Part shown: piece by piece, positions 35,761 through 44,245 of the stretch
How the letters are laid out: every line of letters starts with the position of its first letter
Numbering within the stretch: position 1 is the stretch's first letter
Assembly (NCBI GenBank): GCA_036172095.1
Contig: JAVHSH010000024.1
Span: 1-64,000 of the forward strand
Source: JAKBEU01 sp036172095
GTDB taxonomy: Bacteria; Patescibacteriota; Microgenomatia; UBA1406; GWC2-37-13
DNA: 64,000 nucleotides
Direction of reading: 5' to 3'
Notes under the pieces: model-generated
What the model was told of the DNA's origin: nothing
Seen by the model: only the letters and a program-made list of their open reading frames with translations
The model's database searches: none
Position numbers and translations under genes: made by a program

Positions 35761-36369
35761 TTAGATTTTTTCAAAAGATGCCAAGATTTTATCTATTTGT
35801 TTGAGCATCTCCTCTGTCGAATTACTTGGAATAGTAAGGCCGATGTGACCATAAAGGCTCGGGGCACCCCATCCATATTGGGTGTGCTGGCAAATACCGA
35901 AGCCTTGACTATTTTCCGGAGTGCTCCGACGAAATTGATCACCACTTTTAGTTGTTATCTCTACAAATTGGGTATAACGCGAAGATGGTCCTTCTGTATC
36001 AGCATCACCAGGGAAAAGACACACAGCTCCTCCAAACCCTCCTTGGGTAATTGATATTCCATAATCTCCGTTCTTGAGAATGATTTTTTCATTGTCCTGG
36101 CCTTGTGCCTCCCGGGAATAAATCCAGTCGGAACTTGCCTGGAGTTGATAATGCGGGAATGAAAGAATGCCTCCTCCTTTAATCGTCTGTGTTGGTTTTG
36201 GAGTTTCTTGTGGAATAGAGGGAGTAAGTGTGGGAGAAATAATCGCAACAGAGTTTTTTACCAAAGGAACAGCAGAAGAAACCTGTGAGGATTGTTTGCC
36301 AAGAAAATAGGCCACTAGAGCGGTAAGAATAAATATCACAAAGACAAGGAAGCTAATAATATACTTCAT
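35761..36369 (-). CDS. Membrane-anchored extracytoplasmic hypothetical protein
   Basis: 202 aa. An N-terminal helix (about 4-24, ISFLVFVIFILTALVAYFLG) precedes a Pro/Thr linker (about 45-65) and a globular domain with FPHYQLQASSDWIYSREAQG, GISITQGGFGGAVCLFPGDAD and a C-terminal amphipathic helix (EEMLKQIDKILASF). No family is recognised. The pattern resembles lipoprotein-like sensor domains in CPR. TATAAT lies 11 nt before the ATG on the minus strand. It ends 8 bp from the convergent ABC ATPase. Confidence 0.7.
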   Translation of the reverse strand: MKYIISFLVFVIFILTALVAYFLGKQSSQVSSAVPLVKNSVAIISPTLTPSIPQETPKPTQTIKGGGILSFPHYQLQASSDWIYSREAQGQDNEKIILKNGDYGISITQGGFGGAVCLFPGDADTEGPSSRYTQFVEITTKSGDQFRRSTPENSQGFGICQHTQYGWGAPSLYGHIGLTIPSNSTEEMLKQIDKILASFEKI

Positions 36370-36427
36370 ACACTACAATGATTATACACCATCTTGTAAT
36401 AATGGTGAAAGGAATATTAGCTAGGTA

Positions 36428-36433
36428 TATAAT
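36428..36433 (+). promoter_or_regulatory. -10 element 6 nt before the DNRLRE-like gene
   Basis: Perfect TATAAT at 36428-36433, six bases, then the ATG at 36440. A leaderless mRNA is predicted. No clear -35 hexamer. Confidence 0.5.
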
Positions 36434-36439
36434 AAATTA

Positions 36440-37339
36440 ATGAACTCCATGTCACAAAAGTATAAGAAACCACTCTTCATTATTTTTTGCACATGTATTA
36501 TGTTTGGTGGTTTAGGTCTTGTCAGCATTTTTGCTTTCAACTATGGTAAATCAAGCCGGCAAATATATTTGCAAACGCCTATACCGACAATTGAAGCAAA
36601 CTCAACAAAAACAGACATTAGTAACACTCCGACTCCGATACCATCACCTCAGAGTTCTGGTGTTCTTGCAAAGGTCACACCATTCCCAACAACAAAACCG
36701 ACTAACACTCCCATCATCAGCCCAAATCCAACTTTGGCAGCAACACCTGTGCCAACTAAGGTTGTCTTTACTATTAATCCGTTGGTACTTCTTAATCCAA
36801 GTGAGACTCGATTGTTAGAAGGAAGTGGTCCTTTGGACGGATATAGGTCAAGCAACAACGGTGGTAGTACCACCGTCGAGATATGGGTTGGGAGAAATAA
36901 TGTCGCTGTCTTTCGGGGCTTTATCAGCTTCGATTTAACATCCTTACCGAGCAATATAACTATTGAGAAGGCAATTCTTAAAATATCCCAGGTAGGCAAG
37001 GTTGGTAATCCTTACCTAGTTGGGGGGACTGTTGTCATAGACCATCTTGATTATGGAAGTAGTTTGGAATCATCTGACTATAACAGATTAGCTATCAAAA
37101 CTCATATTGGTGTTTTATCCGACAATGATGTTTCCGGAGAAAAGAAGGTTGAAGTGACGGATAGCATAAAGAACGATTTGTATTATAAGCGTCAAAACTC
37201 TCAATATAGATTACGCTTTTCCACAGAGACTGTTGGAGGAAAATCGAGTGGAGACATTGTGTATTTCGAACCACAGGAAAACTTATATCAAGGCAGTAAG
37301 CCACCACAATTGGAAATAACTTTCAAGAAGAACAAATAA
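36440..37339 (+). CDS. Membrane-anchored protein with DNRLRE/CBM96-like domain
   Basis: 299 aa. A membrane helix (about 12-35) is followed by a Thr/Pro stalk (about 48-110) and a C-terminal beta domain. Motifs ETRLLEGSGPLDGYRSSNNG, FRGFISFDLTSLPSNITI, AILKIS and YFEPQENLYQGSKPPQLEI match the DNRLRE (CBM96-like) carbohydrate-binding fold: a diverse loop, then FDLSSIP and a final PPxLxI strand. Likely role: surface glycan binding. It precedes another small anchored protein by 21 bp. Confidence 0.78.
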   Translation: MNSMSQKYKKPLFIIFCTCIMFGGLGLVSIFAFNYGKSSRQIYLQTPIPTIEANSTKTDISNTPTPIPSPQSSGVLAKVTPFPTTKPTNTPIISPNPTLAATPVPTKVVFTINPLVLLNPSETRLLEGSGPLDGYRSSNNGGSTTVEIWVGRNNVAVFRGFISFDLTSLPSNITIEKAILKISQVGKVGNPYLVGGTVVIDHLDYGSSLESSDYNRLAIKTHIGVLSDNDVSGEKKVEVTDSIKNDLYYKRQNSQYRLRFSTETVGGKSSGDIVYFEPQENLYQGSKPPQLEITFKKNK

Positions 37340-37360
37340 TCATCAGTGTATACTTATTGT

Positions 37361-37855
37361 ATGTCTAAACGTTCGCTTCCCTATTTTTTTCTCGCTTTCC
37401 TTTTTGCCATCCTTTTATTCATTCTGGGAATACGCTATGGACAACGCGTAGAGCTTGCCAACAAGACAATCCATTATCTCATCAGTATCCCTCCAACCCC
37501 AACCCTGCAACCAACTATCATGCCTTTGTCATTTTCCGATTATACTCATTCGGGATGTTCTGTTTCTTTTCTTATCCCAAATAATTTGGAAAAAACAAAG
37601 GAAAGTTCGACTTCGGCTATTTTCATCGACTCGAAAAAACTGCTGACAATTGCTCTTTCTTGCGAAAAGAAACCATATATTATGCTTAAAACGGAGCGTT
37701 CTGTCAATATAAATAAAAATATTCGTGCATTTGAAACGGAAACAAAAGATACCATTTCTTATCGCCTATTCCACCCCGCCACGGGAAAAGTAATTACTCT
37801 CACTATTTTGAAACAATATCTGCCTCTTATGCAAAAAAGTATATCCTTTCAATAA
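37361..37855 (+). CDS. Small membrane-anchored hypothetical protein
   Basis: 164 aa from the ATG at 37361; a GTG at 37346 would add five residues. TATACT at 37349-37354 lies 6 nt before the ATG and overlaps the GTG start, so the ATG is preferred. One membrane helix (about 6-26), a short Pro/Thr linker (TPTLQPTIMP) and a small extracytoplasmic domain with two cysteines (SGCSVSF, LSCEKKP) follow. Architecture parallels the anchored protein at 35761-36369. Function unknown. Confidence 0.65.
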   Translation: MSKRSLPYFFLAFLFAILLFILGIRYGQRVELANKTIHYLISIPPTPTLQPTIMPLSFSDYTHSGCSVSFLIPNNLEKTKESSTSAIFIDSKKLLTIALSCEKKPYIMLKTERSVNINKNIRAFETETKDTISYRLFHPATGKVITLTILKQYLPLMQKSISFQ

Positions 37856-37861
37856 CTCAGT

Positions 37862-38623
37862 TTATATGAATCCTCGCGCAATGGCAGGAAGAACATCGTT
37901 ATTAAGGATGTATTCGCTTGGCAAAAAATATATATCTTCTTTTACTTGAATTATTTGGTCTACGATAACAACGTTTCCTTCATAGTGACGTCCTCCTTCA
38001 TTATATTTTCGTATTCTGATATTCGCACCTGTGTGCTCAACAAAATAACCAATTAATTCTTCAATATCTAACGCTCCGGTTATATGAAGATTGCTGGTTA
38101 TAAACTGTCCCATTAATTCAAGATTAATATCTTTGAGAATCGTACCGATAACTGTGCGCACAGTTCTATACTCCTTTATCGTTTGTTTACCAAACACACC
38201 CCTCACAAATGCAGAGAGATATTCAATGTGCGATCCGTATTCAGACCCTCGCTTCATTAGATCGAGAAGTCGTAGAATATCCTCCTGGAGATGTTTTGGG
38301 GTGTCATGCCGAGGTTTTTTAAGTCCTACTTTATGACCCATTGTATCAACTACCACCATTTGGTTATCCATTACCTCGTAATTTCTTCCCGCGAGATCTA
38401 ATGCTGCCCCAGGGTTTGTACGTTTTAACTCTTCAAAGCTCCAGTCTACCCCTTCTGCTTTATTTGCCGCGGCATGTACTGTATTTGGGATATCACTGTT
38501 CTTTCTGTAATGGTGATCAACAACCTTTAGTCGTAAACTCTCATCAAATATATCTTCTCTGATACTTGCTTCCTCGGCGATGAACTGAAGATGGGGAGGA
38601 AGCAGTTCGTATCCCAACTTCAT
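37862..38623 (-). CDS. Conserved-looking cytoplasmic protein of unknown function
   Basis: 253 aa, no membrane segment or signal peptide, mixed alpha/beta composition. Notable stretches are KVVDHHYRKNSDIPNTVHAA, WSFEELKRTNPGAALDLAGR, MVVVDTMGHKVGLKKPRHDT and a C-terminal VIVDQIIQVKEDIYFLPSEY. The paired histidines are suggestive of a metal site but match no motif I can name. It is convergent with the small anchored protein (6-bp gap) and divergent from fmt. I do not recognise the family. Confidence 0.65.
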   Translation of the reverse strand: MKLGYELLPPHLQFIAEEASIREDIFDESLRLKVVDHHYRKNSDIPNTVHAAANKAEGVDWSFEELKRTNPGAALDLAGRNYEVMDNQMVVVDTMGHKVGLKKPRHDTPKHLQEDILRLLDLMKRGSEYGSHIEYLSAFVRGVFGKQTIKEYRTVRTVIGTILKDINLELMGQFITSNLHITGALDIEELIGYFVEHTGANIRIRKYNEGGRHYEGNVVIVDQIIQVKEDIYFLPSEYILNNDVLPAIARGFI

Positions 38624-38736
38624 TGCTAATTCGGCCTACCTGCCTTGCCGTTTGCTGTCGTGATAAAATATAGTGGTCTTGTTAGTGGGGATAATCTTTC
38701 TACTGGAGCCATTTTTTGTGTATTATATATCGTATC

Positions 38737-39696
38737 ATGAATAAATTAAAACTTGCATTTTTCGGAGCTCCAGACTTTGCCGCTCGCGTGCTTGAACAGA
38801 TAATTAAGGATACAGACTTACCTGTTGAGATAAAATTTGTCGTAACGCAGCCTGATAGACCAGCTGGGAGAAAACAAATCCTTACTCCTACGCCAGTCAA
38901 ACTGCTCGCTAACAAATATAATGTCCCCACTTTCGACGATTTCCGACTTGCTGACTTTAAGACAAAACTAAAAGATGTGGACCTCGTCTTGCTCTACGCA
39001 TTCGGAGAATTTATCCCTAAAGATATGCTTAATTTACCTGTTTGGGGCTTCTGGAATATCCATCCATCATTATTACCCAGGTATAGAAATACATCACCGA
39101 TTGCATATTCACTCCTGCTTGGAGATAAAGAAACAGGTGTCAGCCTCATCCAGATGGATGAGAAGCTGGATCACGGACCCATTATTGATCAAGAAACCTA
39201 TACGATACCAGATGAAATCACTCGAGATGAACTAGAAAATAGACTTTCCGACATTGGCTATAAGCTATTCAAAAATAATATACAATTATTAATAGATGGA
39301 AAGATACAAAAGAAAGAACAAGACCATCAAAATAGGACGTTTACAAGACTATTGACAAAGAAAGATGGATTTGTTCCCAATCCTATCTTTCAGAAAATTA
39401 TCAAAGGTGAGACCCATTCAAAAGCGGAGATTCCGGCGATAATTGTGGAATATGCAAAAAAATATAATCTGCCCATCGCTCACTATTCCCAACCAGACAC
39501 ATACTACTCTTTATTCCGAGCTCTACATCCATGGCCCGGGTTGTGGACCATGATTCCGACAAACGAAGGTGAAAAGAGACTCAAAATTACCGGCATGGAA
39601 ATAAAAAACGGAAAACCTGAGATTACAAAAGTTCAGCTTGAAGGAAAAAAAGAGGTCCCGTTTGAAACTTTCAAGAACTCATATCATCTTTTCTGA
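38737..39696 (+). CDS. fmt: Methionyl-tRNA formyltransferase
   Basis: 319 aa from the ATG at 38737; an upstream in-frame start at 38716 lacks support. It formylates initiator Met-tRNA using 10-formyl-tetrahydrofolate. Catalytic residues N107, H109 (FWNIHPSLLPRYR) and D145 (KLDHGPI) are present, as is VTQPDRPAGRK at about 36-46. The C-terminal OB-like domain (after about 205) is divergent but keeps FRALHPWPGLWTMI. The 3' end overlaps the convergent gene by 13 bp. Folate supply is consistent with folA and thyA further on. Confidence 0.93.
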   Translation: MNKLKLAFFGAPDFAARVLEQIIKDTDLPVEIKFVVTQPDRPAGRKQILTPTPVKLLANKYNVPTFDDFRLADFKTKLKDVDLVLLYAFGEFIPKDMLNLPVWGFWNIHPSLLPRYRNTSPIAYSLLLGDKETGVSLIQMDEKLDHGPIIDQETYTIPDEITRDELENRLSDIGYKLFKNNIQLLIDGKIQKKEQDHQNRTFTRLLTKKDGFVPNPIFQKIIKGETHSKAEIPAIIVEYAKKYNLPIAHYSQPDTYYSLFRALHPWPGLWTMIPTNEGEKRLKITGMEIKNGKPEITKVQLEGKKEVPFETFKNSYHLF

Positions 39697-40883
39697 AATA
39701 CATCTACTCCTTGTATCTGGGTCACATTCCCTCTGTGAACCTCAGCTATGATTACTTTTCCACCCTTTGACCCAACCCATTCCACAAACCATTCTTTTGT
39801 CCGTAATCTATTTATTATATCGCGTGATGCATCTAGACTTGGAGACTCTATCAAAAGTGTTTTTGTGTCATAAAAAGCCTCACCATGTTGGGCAGATAGA
39901 CAATGTGAAATCGGATAATGGGCCTGAGCAATGACTTTCTTTACCTCAGCGTTATCAAGAGTAAACGATCCTTCTCTGTTATATTGCTCTGTTTTTTCAT
40001 AAGGGAGGGCTATCTTAAAGACTGTGTTCGGTTTATGCAGTCCGGGATATCGCACGCCGACAGGGATTGCAGATGTAGTAATCATGATAAGTGGTGGATT
40101 TTGTATTTTTTGTGATTCCTTAAACTGCCTGAAAAATGCCGACTCTGAATATTCTTTGCAAAGCTGTTGATTTCTCATCAATAGATGTCGTAGCTCAGCC
40201 GGAAGGATATCTTCACTTATCTGTGAGAGTATTTCAGGGGTTATGAGCTGTGATTGCTTATGTTTCAGCTCATCAAAGGGGATTATCCCCGTATACTCCT
40301 TTCCTTGTTTATTGAAATAACCGATGGGTATTATTTGGTAGGTGGAACTGTCCCAAAGCCCCGCTAGAATAGGCTTTCCATCCTTCGATAATTGGGCAAT
40401 CCGCCAAGCTGACTTCAAGGTTTGATACACAACATCTGGGCTATCAATATGCCTATCCACATACCCCGGGGCCTCATCCGCGGGGGCCATCCTCCCAACC
40501 GCCATCCGTTTTTCCTTTACCCCTTCCCCACCGCACCCTTTAAGAATTTCCCCAGGCATCTGAAGATCAGAATCATAGTGGCCAAGCACAATTCCTTGCT
40601 TCACCGCTTCATGGTCTACCATATATTTGAAAGGCTTCGGATCGCCCGCGGCGGCGATTGTGCGGATGGGGAGGATGTTGAATGAACCCAGTGCAAACGA
40701 CGCAAGCAAACGCGCGTCATCACAAAACCATACTGCTGTTAGATCACCTCGTGCTTTTGCATCAATCCACTCAGCAAGCCTTTTTCGGGCAAGTGGAAGT
40801 GTATTCTCATTAAGGAGATACCGAGGGGTAATTTCTCGTTGTGGAAAATGAGGTCGTTCTCGAACTGCTCTGCGTAACGCCAT
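39684..40883 (-). CDS. Hypothetical protein with degenerate beta-carbonic-anhydrase-like motif
   Basis: 399 aa, soluble. Residues 51-106 read like a beta-carbonic anhydrase core: VWFCDDAR (C54-x-D56-x-R58), then IRTIAAAGD where that family has vRNAGn, then VLGHYDSD (H102). The HxxC cysteine is not conserved, and the next Cys is C117 in ILKGCGGEG. The rest (LLMRNQQLCKEYSESAF, AQAHYPISHCLSAQHGEAF) is unrecognised. Function is unknown; a Rossmann-like fold with lost or changed zinc site is my inference. Residues about 112-150 are coded by an unusually GC-rich stretch (40438-40545). Confidence 0.6.
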   Translation of the reverse strand: MALRRAVRERPHFPQREITPRYLLNENTLPLARKRLAEWIDAKARGDLTAVWFCDDARLLASFALGSFNILPIRTIAAAGDPKPFKYMVDHEAVKQGIVLGHYDSDLQMPGEILKGCGGEGVKEKRMAVGRMAPADEAPGYVDRHIDSPDVVYQTLKSAWRIAQLSKDGKPILAGLWDSSTYQIIPIGYFNKQGKEYTGIIPFDELKHKQSQLITPEILSQISEDILPAELRHLLMRNQQLCKEYSESAFFRQFKESQKIQNPPLIMITTSAIPVGVRYPGLHKPNTVFKIALPYEKTEQYNREGSFTLDNAEVKKVIAQAHYPISHCLSAQHGEAFYDTKTLLIESPSLDASRDIINRLRTKEWFVEWVGSKGGKVIIAEVHRGNVTQIQGVDVFQKR

Positions 40884-40899
40884 ACGGGAGCATAGTGTA

Positions 40900-42180
40900 T
40901 CACACTTTACCCTGTCCTATCAAGCCTCTTATCATCCCGACCAATCGCTCCATCACAAATAAATTATGATAAGAAAGAAGGGTATATCCCAGCAGTTCAC
41001 GTTGTTTGAACAGATGGTGTAGATATGCCTTACTGAAGTTCACACAAGTTGAACAGCTACATTCCTCGTCTAATGGGCTTAAATCAGCCTTGTACGACAT
41101 TTTATTGAGATCAATTTCATAAGAAGAATAATTCCCTTCAAGATATGCTAGTACCGCTCGTGTTTGATATGCTGTACCCATCCGAGCAACTCTCGTCGGC
41201 TCCACACAATCAAATGTGTCGATACCATACTTCACTAAATCGACAATGTCATCGACTTGACCAACGCCGAGCAGATGGACCGGCCTGTCCTTTGGCAAAT
41301 AGGGGGCGACCCATTTCACTTGGTCACGCATTTCCGCTTTCGTTTCCCCAACGGACACACCGCCAATTGCTATCCCGGGGGTATTTTGTCCGACAACAAA
41401 CTCTGCGGATTTTTTACGAAGATCCTCAAATGTCCCTCCTTGGATTATTCCATATAGAAATTGATTCCTCGTGCGATAGGTGGCACGATCGGAAGGGCCT
41501 CCTGACATGCGCGGACTCTCGAACTGCGAGGGAGCACTGTTGGGAGGGAGAGTCGTGACGGAATCTGTCGCACGATTATTTATTCTATGTTTAATGCATC
41601 GTTCTAGCCATTCATGAGTTCTATTCATCGCTTTTTCCGTATATTCGTGCGTCGCAGGATGATACGTACACTCATCAAAAGCCATGTTGATATCGGCGCC
41701 AATCGCAACTTGGAAATCCATAGATGTTTCGGGTGTAAAGTTAATAAGTTGGCCATCATATATCGATCGGAACATTACTCCATCTTCGGAAATCTTTTCA
41801 ACCAATGGTTTTTCATCTCCTCGCACATCGGCTCGTCGCTTTGAGCTGTTAGTTGTTAGCTGTTTGCTGTTTGCCGCCAATGAAAAAACCTGGAACCCTC
41901 CTGAATCAGACATTAATGGAATTTTATATTTCGCCAACTGGTGGATTCCGCCGGCTTTTTTCAAGATATCGACGCCAGGATGCGTCACGAGATGATATGT
42001 ATTGACGAATGATACTTGAATCTTAAGATCGGCAATCTGCTTTTGAGTTAGCCCTTTTATCGTGCCTTTTGTTCCCACTGGTACGAATGCGGGGGTCTGG
42101 ATTACCCCATGGTCGGTCGTTATCGTTCCCAAACGAGCCTGCGATTTTGATGATATGTAATTTACTTTAAAAAAAGACAT
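40900..42180 (-). CDS. tgt: Queuine/7-deazaguanine tRNA-ribosyltransferase with in-frame insertions
   Basis: 426 aa, about 50 longer than usual. It exchanges guanine 34 of GUN tRNAs for a queuine precursor. MSDSGGFQVFSL (D92), LYGIIQGGTFEDLR, GIAIGGVSVGE, LLGVGQVDDIVDLV and GIDTFDCVEPTRVAR carry the active site. ECSCSTC with a following His forms the zinc site. Two insertions explain the extra length: residues about 104-113 from heptamers at 41845-41872, and about 202-236 from a palindromic element at 41471-41573, placed just before the GIIQGG strand. TATAAA (42186-42191) lies 5 nt before the ATG. queA is nearby; queuosine precursor-synthesis genes are not in this window. Confidence 0.95.
   Translation of the reverse strand: MSFFKVNYISSKSQARLGTITTDHGVIQTPAFVPVGTKGTIKGLTQKQIADLKIQVSFVNTYHLVTHPGVDILKKAGGIHQLAKYKIPLMSDSGGFQVFSLAANSKQLTTNSSKRRADVRGDEKPLVEKISEDGVMFRSIYDGQLINFTPETSMDFQVAIGADINMAFDECTYHPATHEYTEKAMNRTHEWLERCIKHRINNRATDSVTTLPPNSAPSQFESPRMSGGPSDRATYRTRNQFLYGIIQGGTFEDLRKKSAEFVVGQNTPGIAIGGVSVGETKAEMRDQVKWVAPYLPKDRPVHLLGVGQVDDIVDLVKYGIDTFDCVEPTRVARMGTAYQTRAVLAYLEGNYSSYEIDLNKMSYKADLSPLDEECSCSTCVNFSKAYLHHLFKQRELLGYTLLSYHNLFVMERLVGMIRGLIGQGKV
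41471..41573. repeat. Palindromic interspersed element, copy D, inside tgt
   Basis: Outer stem GTGCGA/TCGCAC encloses AGGTGGCAC at the left and GACGGAATCTG at the right. CACGA/TCGTG and CTCG-AACTG-CGAG can also pair, and GAGCACTG is shared with copies A and B. The element is translated in frame as residues about 202-236 of Tgt. Confidence 0.75.
41845..41872. repeat. Heptanucleotide array inside tgt
   Basis: GCTGTTA, GTTGTTA, GCTGTTT, GCTGTTT in tandem, coding for the Ser/Asn/Thr/Gln-rich insertion after the SDSGGFQVFSL motif. Confidence 0.7.
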
Positions 42181-42200
42181 GTATATTTATAACAAATTGA

Positions 42201-42299
42201 GCAGCAGGTGGCACGGCTCCAGGGGATCCCCGACACGCGCGGATACCCAAACTGTGGGAGAGCACTGGCGGGGAAATGAGCCGGGACAGAATCTGCTGC
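42201..42299. repeat. Palindromic interspersed element, copy B
   Basis: Perfect 7-bp outer stem GCAGCAG (42201-42207)/CTGCTGC (42293-42299). Inside, CGGCTC (42214-42219) pairs with GAGCCG (42278-42283), and there are hairpins GGGGATCCCC and CCCA/TGGG. Ends AGGTGGCAC and GACAGAATCTG match copies A, C and D. It is intergenic, just upstream of the tgt promoter. Confidence 0.8.
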
Positions 42300-42312
42300 A
42301 AGAAAAACGCTC

Positions 42313-42789
42313 TTATCTATACTTCTCTTTTACCTGGAACAAGATGTACATACCGATAAGAAGGCTTAATAGACCTCCCAACACTGATCCTTGGACAACA
42401 GTTCCCACAAAGCTCACTAAGCTTGAATAGAACATCAATTGCCACGCACCTTTTGTTCTCTTAAATAGTCCCGGGATTGCCAAAGCTTCAAGAATAGCAG
42501 AACCAATAAGGACGACGATACCGACATAGTACGTAAATCCATATGACATCATGTAAGAGGCACCTAAAAACGCTGTAAATGGACTCATTGCTGCTCCAAT
42601 ACCAAGAAGTGTAAACACTGCTGGCAGTGTAAGCACAATTCCAACAATTGCAATATAAGGAGCAAAGGAAGTGAGTGTTTCCTTGATATTCTCAGGCATA
42701 GCTGGGGCTTTTTTTCCAAGATATTCTTCGAAAAGTGACTCTAACTGGTTAAGGGAAGCTTTATAATCTGGAGCTTTTGTGGTGCTCAT
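42313..42789 (-). CDS. Small multi-spanning membrane protein
   Basis: 158 aa from the ATG at 42789 (MSTTKAPDYKASL). An ATG at 42840 would add 17 residues with no clear signal upstream. A soluble N-terminus of about 40 residues (LNQLESLFEEYLGKKAP) is followed by about four membrane helices (YIAIVGIVLTLPAVFTLLGI, FTYYVGIVVLIGSAILEAL, LMFYSSLVSFVGTVVQGSVL and the last near GGLLSLLIGMYILF). No family is recognised. It lies between queA and tgt on the same strand. Confidence 0.72.
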   Translation of the reverse strand: MSTTKAPDYKASLNQLESLFEEYLGKKAPAMPENIKETLTSFAPYIAIVGIVLTLPAVFTLLGIGAAMSPFTAFLGASYMMSYGFTYYVGIVVLIGSAILEALAIPGLFKRTKGAWQLMFYSSLVSFVGTVVQGSVLGGLLSLLIGMYILFQVKEKYR

Positions 42790-42859
42790 AGGGATAAACT
42801 GTGAAATTAATAATTCACTACCATGATAGTACCCTAGCATATGAATAAATTCAAGGACA

Positions 42860-43918
42860 TTAAACTATCAGCATCGTGTCCCCGAAGGAGAAAAATCTAA
42901 ATTTATTTTGTTTTGCATAATCATACAGGTCCAATATTCTTTTTGGGGCTTTCTTATAAGCTAAAAATGCATCCACCAACATCATGAGTGATGAGGACGG
43001 AAGATGGAAATTGGTCTGCAACATATTGACCATCTTGAATTCATATCCAGGTTGGATGAATAAATCGGTACTTCCACTGTAGGCAAGTCCCACTTCCCCG
43101 TTTTGTGCATATGATTCAAGTGTCCGAACAACAGTCGTCCCAACAGCAAGAAGAGGCCTTTTCTCATTTTTCACTCGTTTCAGTTGGATGGCAGCTTGCT
43201 TTGAAATTTCATACCATTCGTGATGGAGTTTTTTTTCAGAAATATTTTTTTCGGTGAGGGGGGCGAATGTCCCAAGACCTACATGGAGTGTCACTCGTAT
43301 TTTCTCCATTCCTTTGTCCCCAAATGATTGGAATACTCTCTCGGTATAGTGAAGAGATGCTGTTGGAGCAGCGCTCGATCCTGGAGTCTGTGCAAAAACA
43401 GTCTGATACTTCTCCAGAAGTTCATCCCGGGATAAAGGGGAATTTTTGATGTAGGGAGGAATAGGCATGGTACCATAGGCGGTCAACTTTTCGATAAGCC
43501 CATCAGCCGTACCCTCCCACGAAACATAAAACAGTTCCTCTTTCTGATTTTGGACCGTCACGAAGCTCCTATCTTGAAAATAAAGCCTATCACCCACTTG
43601 AGCTTTCCTGTCAAAAAAACACGGAATTGTGCCTGTTTTATGGGGCTGCCACTCATTTACCAGGAATAGGACGACTATTTTCCCTCCAGTTTCCTTAAAG
43701 AGTGTCGCGCGTGCAGGTACCACTTTTGAGTCGTTTAATGTAAAAGCGGTAGAAGGGGGAAGATAGGATGCGATATTGTAAAAATAATCTGTTTTTATCT
43801 CATTTGTCAGCGTGTTATACACAAGTAATTTGCTGGAATCACGAGGAGTTGCTGGAACCTGTGCAATGAACTCTTTTGGTAAATCATACCAATATTCATG
43901 TGCAATGGATGTTTTCAT
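42860..43918 (-). CDS. queA: S-adenosylmethionine:tRNA ribosyltransferase-isomerase
   Basis: 352 aa, normal length. It builds epoxyqueuosine on tRNA by transferring the ribosyl part of SAM to the 7-deazaguanine placed by Tgt. Conserved blocks: YDLPKEFIAQVPATPRDSSK at the N-terminus, LNDSKVVPAR, PGSSAAPTASLHYT, HVGLGTFAPLTE, VGTTVVRTLES and the C-terminal FRFFSFGDTMLI. It lies 6 bp downstream of the Nmad1-like gene, so it is probably cotranscribed with the folA/thyA genes. Confidence 0.96.
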   Translation of the reverse strand: MKTSIAHEYWYDLPKEFIAQVPATPRDSSKLLVYNTLTNEIKTDYFYNIASYLPPSTAFTLNDSKVVPARATLFKETGGKIVVLFLVNEWQPHKTGTIPCFFDRKAQVGDRLYFQDRSFVTVQNQKEELFYVSWEGTADGLIEKLTAYGTMPIPPYIKNSPLSRDELLEKYQTVFAQTPGSSAAPTASLHYTERVFQSFGDKGMEKIRVTLHVGLGTFAPLTEKNISEKKLHHEWYEISKQAAIQLKRVKNEKRPLLAVGTTVVRTLESYAQNGEVGLAYSGSTDLFIQPGYEFKMVNMLQTNFHLPSSSLMMLVDAFLAYKKAPKRILDLYDYAKQNKFRFFSFGDTMLIV

Positions 43919-43924
43919 AAGAAG

Positions 43925-44245
43925 TCATTTCTTTTTCAACTCCAACTTTTGGAACCATTTTTTCCGATACATGAGAGCAATGACTGCATATACGCCTATA
44001 TCCATCCAATTGTCGTCAATCCCCTCATTCTTTGGTTTTTTACCTGCACCAAGGATATTTTTGAGCCTATTAAGCTTATCACTCTCCCGAAAAGCAATTC
44101 CTAACTCACCGGTATCCAAAATATTACCCTTGCCATAATCTTTATGTTTCTTGATGAACACAGCGAGCATTTCCTCTGTAATCAATCCAAATGCTTCTTC
44201 GAGAGAACTTGGCTTTATCTTGGGTGAAGTCGATAATTTTTTCAT
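43925..44245 (-). CDS. Nmad1/DUF1599-like small protein
   Basis: 106 aa. The core KHKDYGKGNILDTGELGIAF, RESDKLNRLKNIL and DDNWMDIGVYAVIALM matches the DUF1599 (nucleotide modification associated domain 1) family, an all-helical group related to MazG-like nucleotide hydrolases and frequent in phages. The start overlaps the folA stop by 4 bp (ATGA), so it is translationally coupled to dihydrofolate reductase. Inferred role: handling of a deoxynucleotide in the thymidylate pathway. Enzymatic activity is unproved. Confidence 0.78.
   Translation of the reverse strand: MKKLSTSPKIKPSSLEEAFGLITEEMLAVFIKKHKDYGKGNILDTGELGIAFRESDKLNRLKNILGAGKKPKNEGIDDNWMDIGVYAVIALMYRKKWFQKLELKKK

Noticed and set aside
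40438..40545. GC-rich patch in the 39684-40883 gene as a fifth palindromic element
   Set aside because: It lacks both conserved ends (AGGTGGC and GACAGAATCTG in either orientation) and shows no matching stem.
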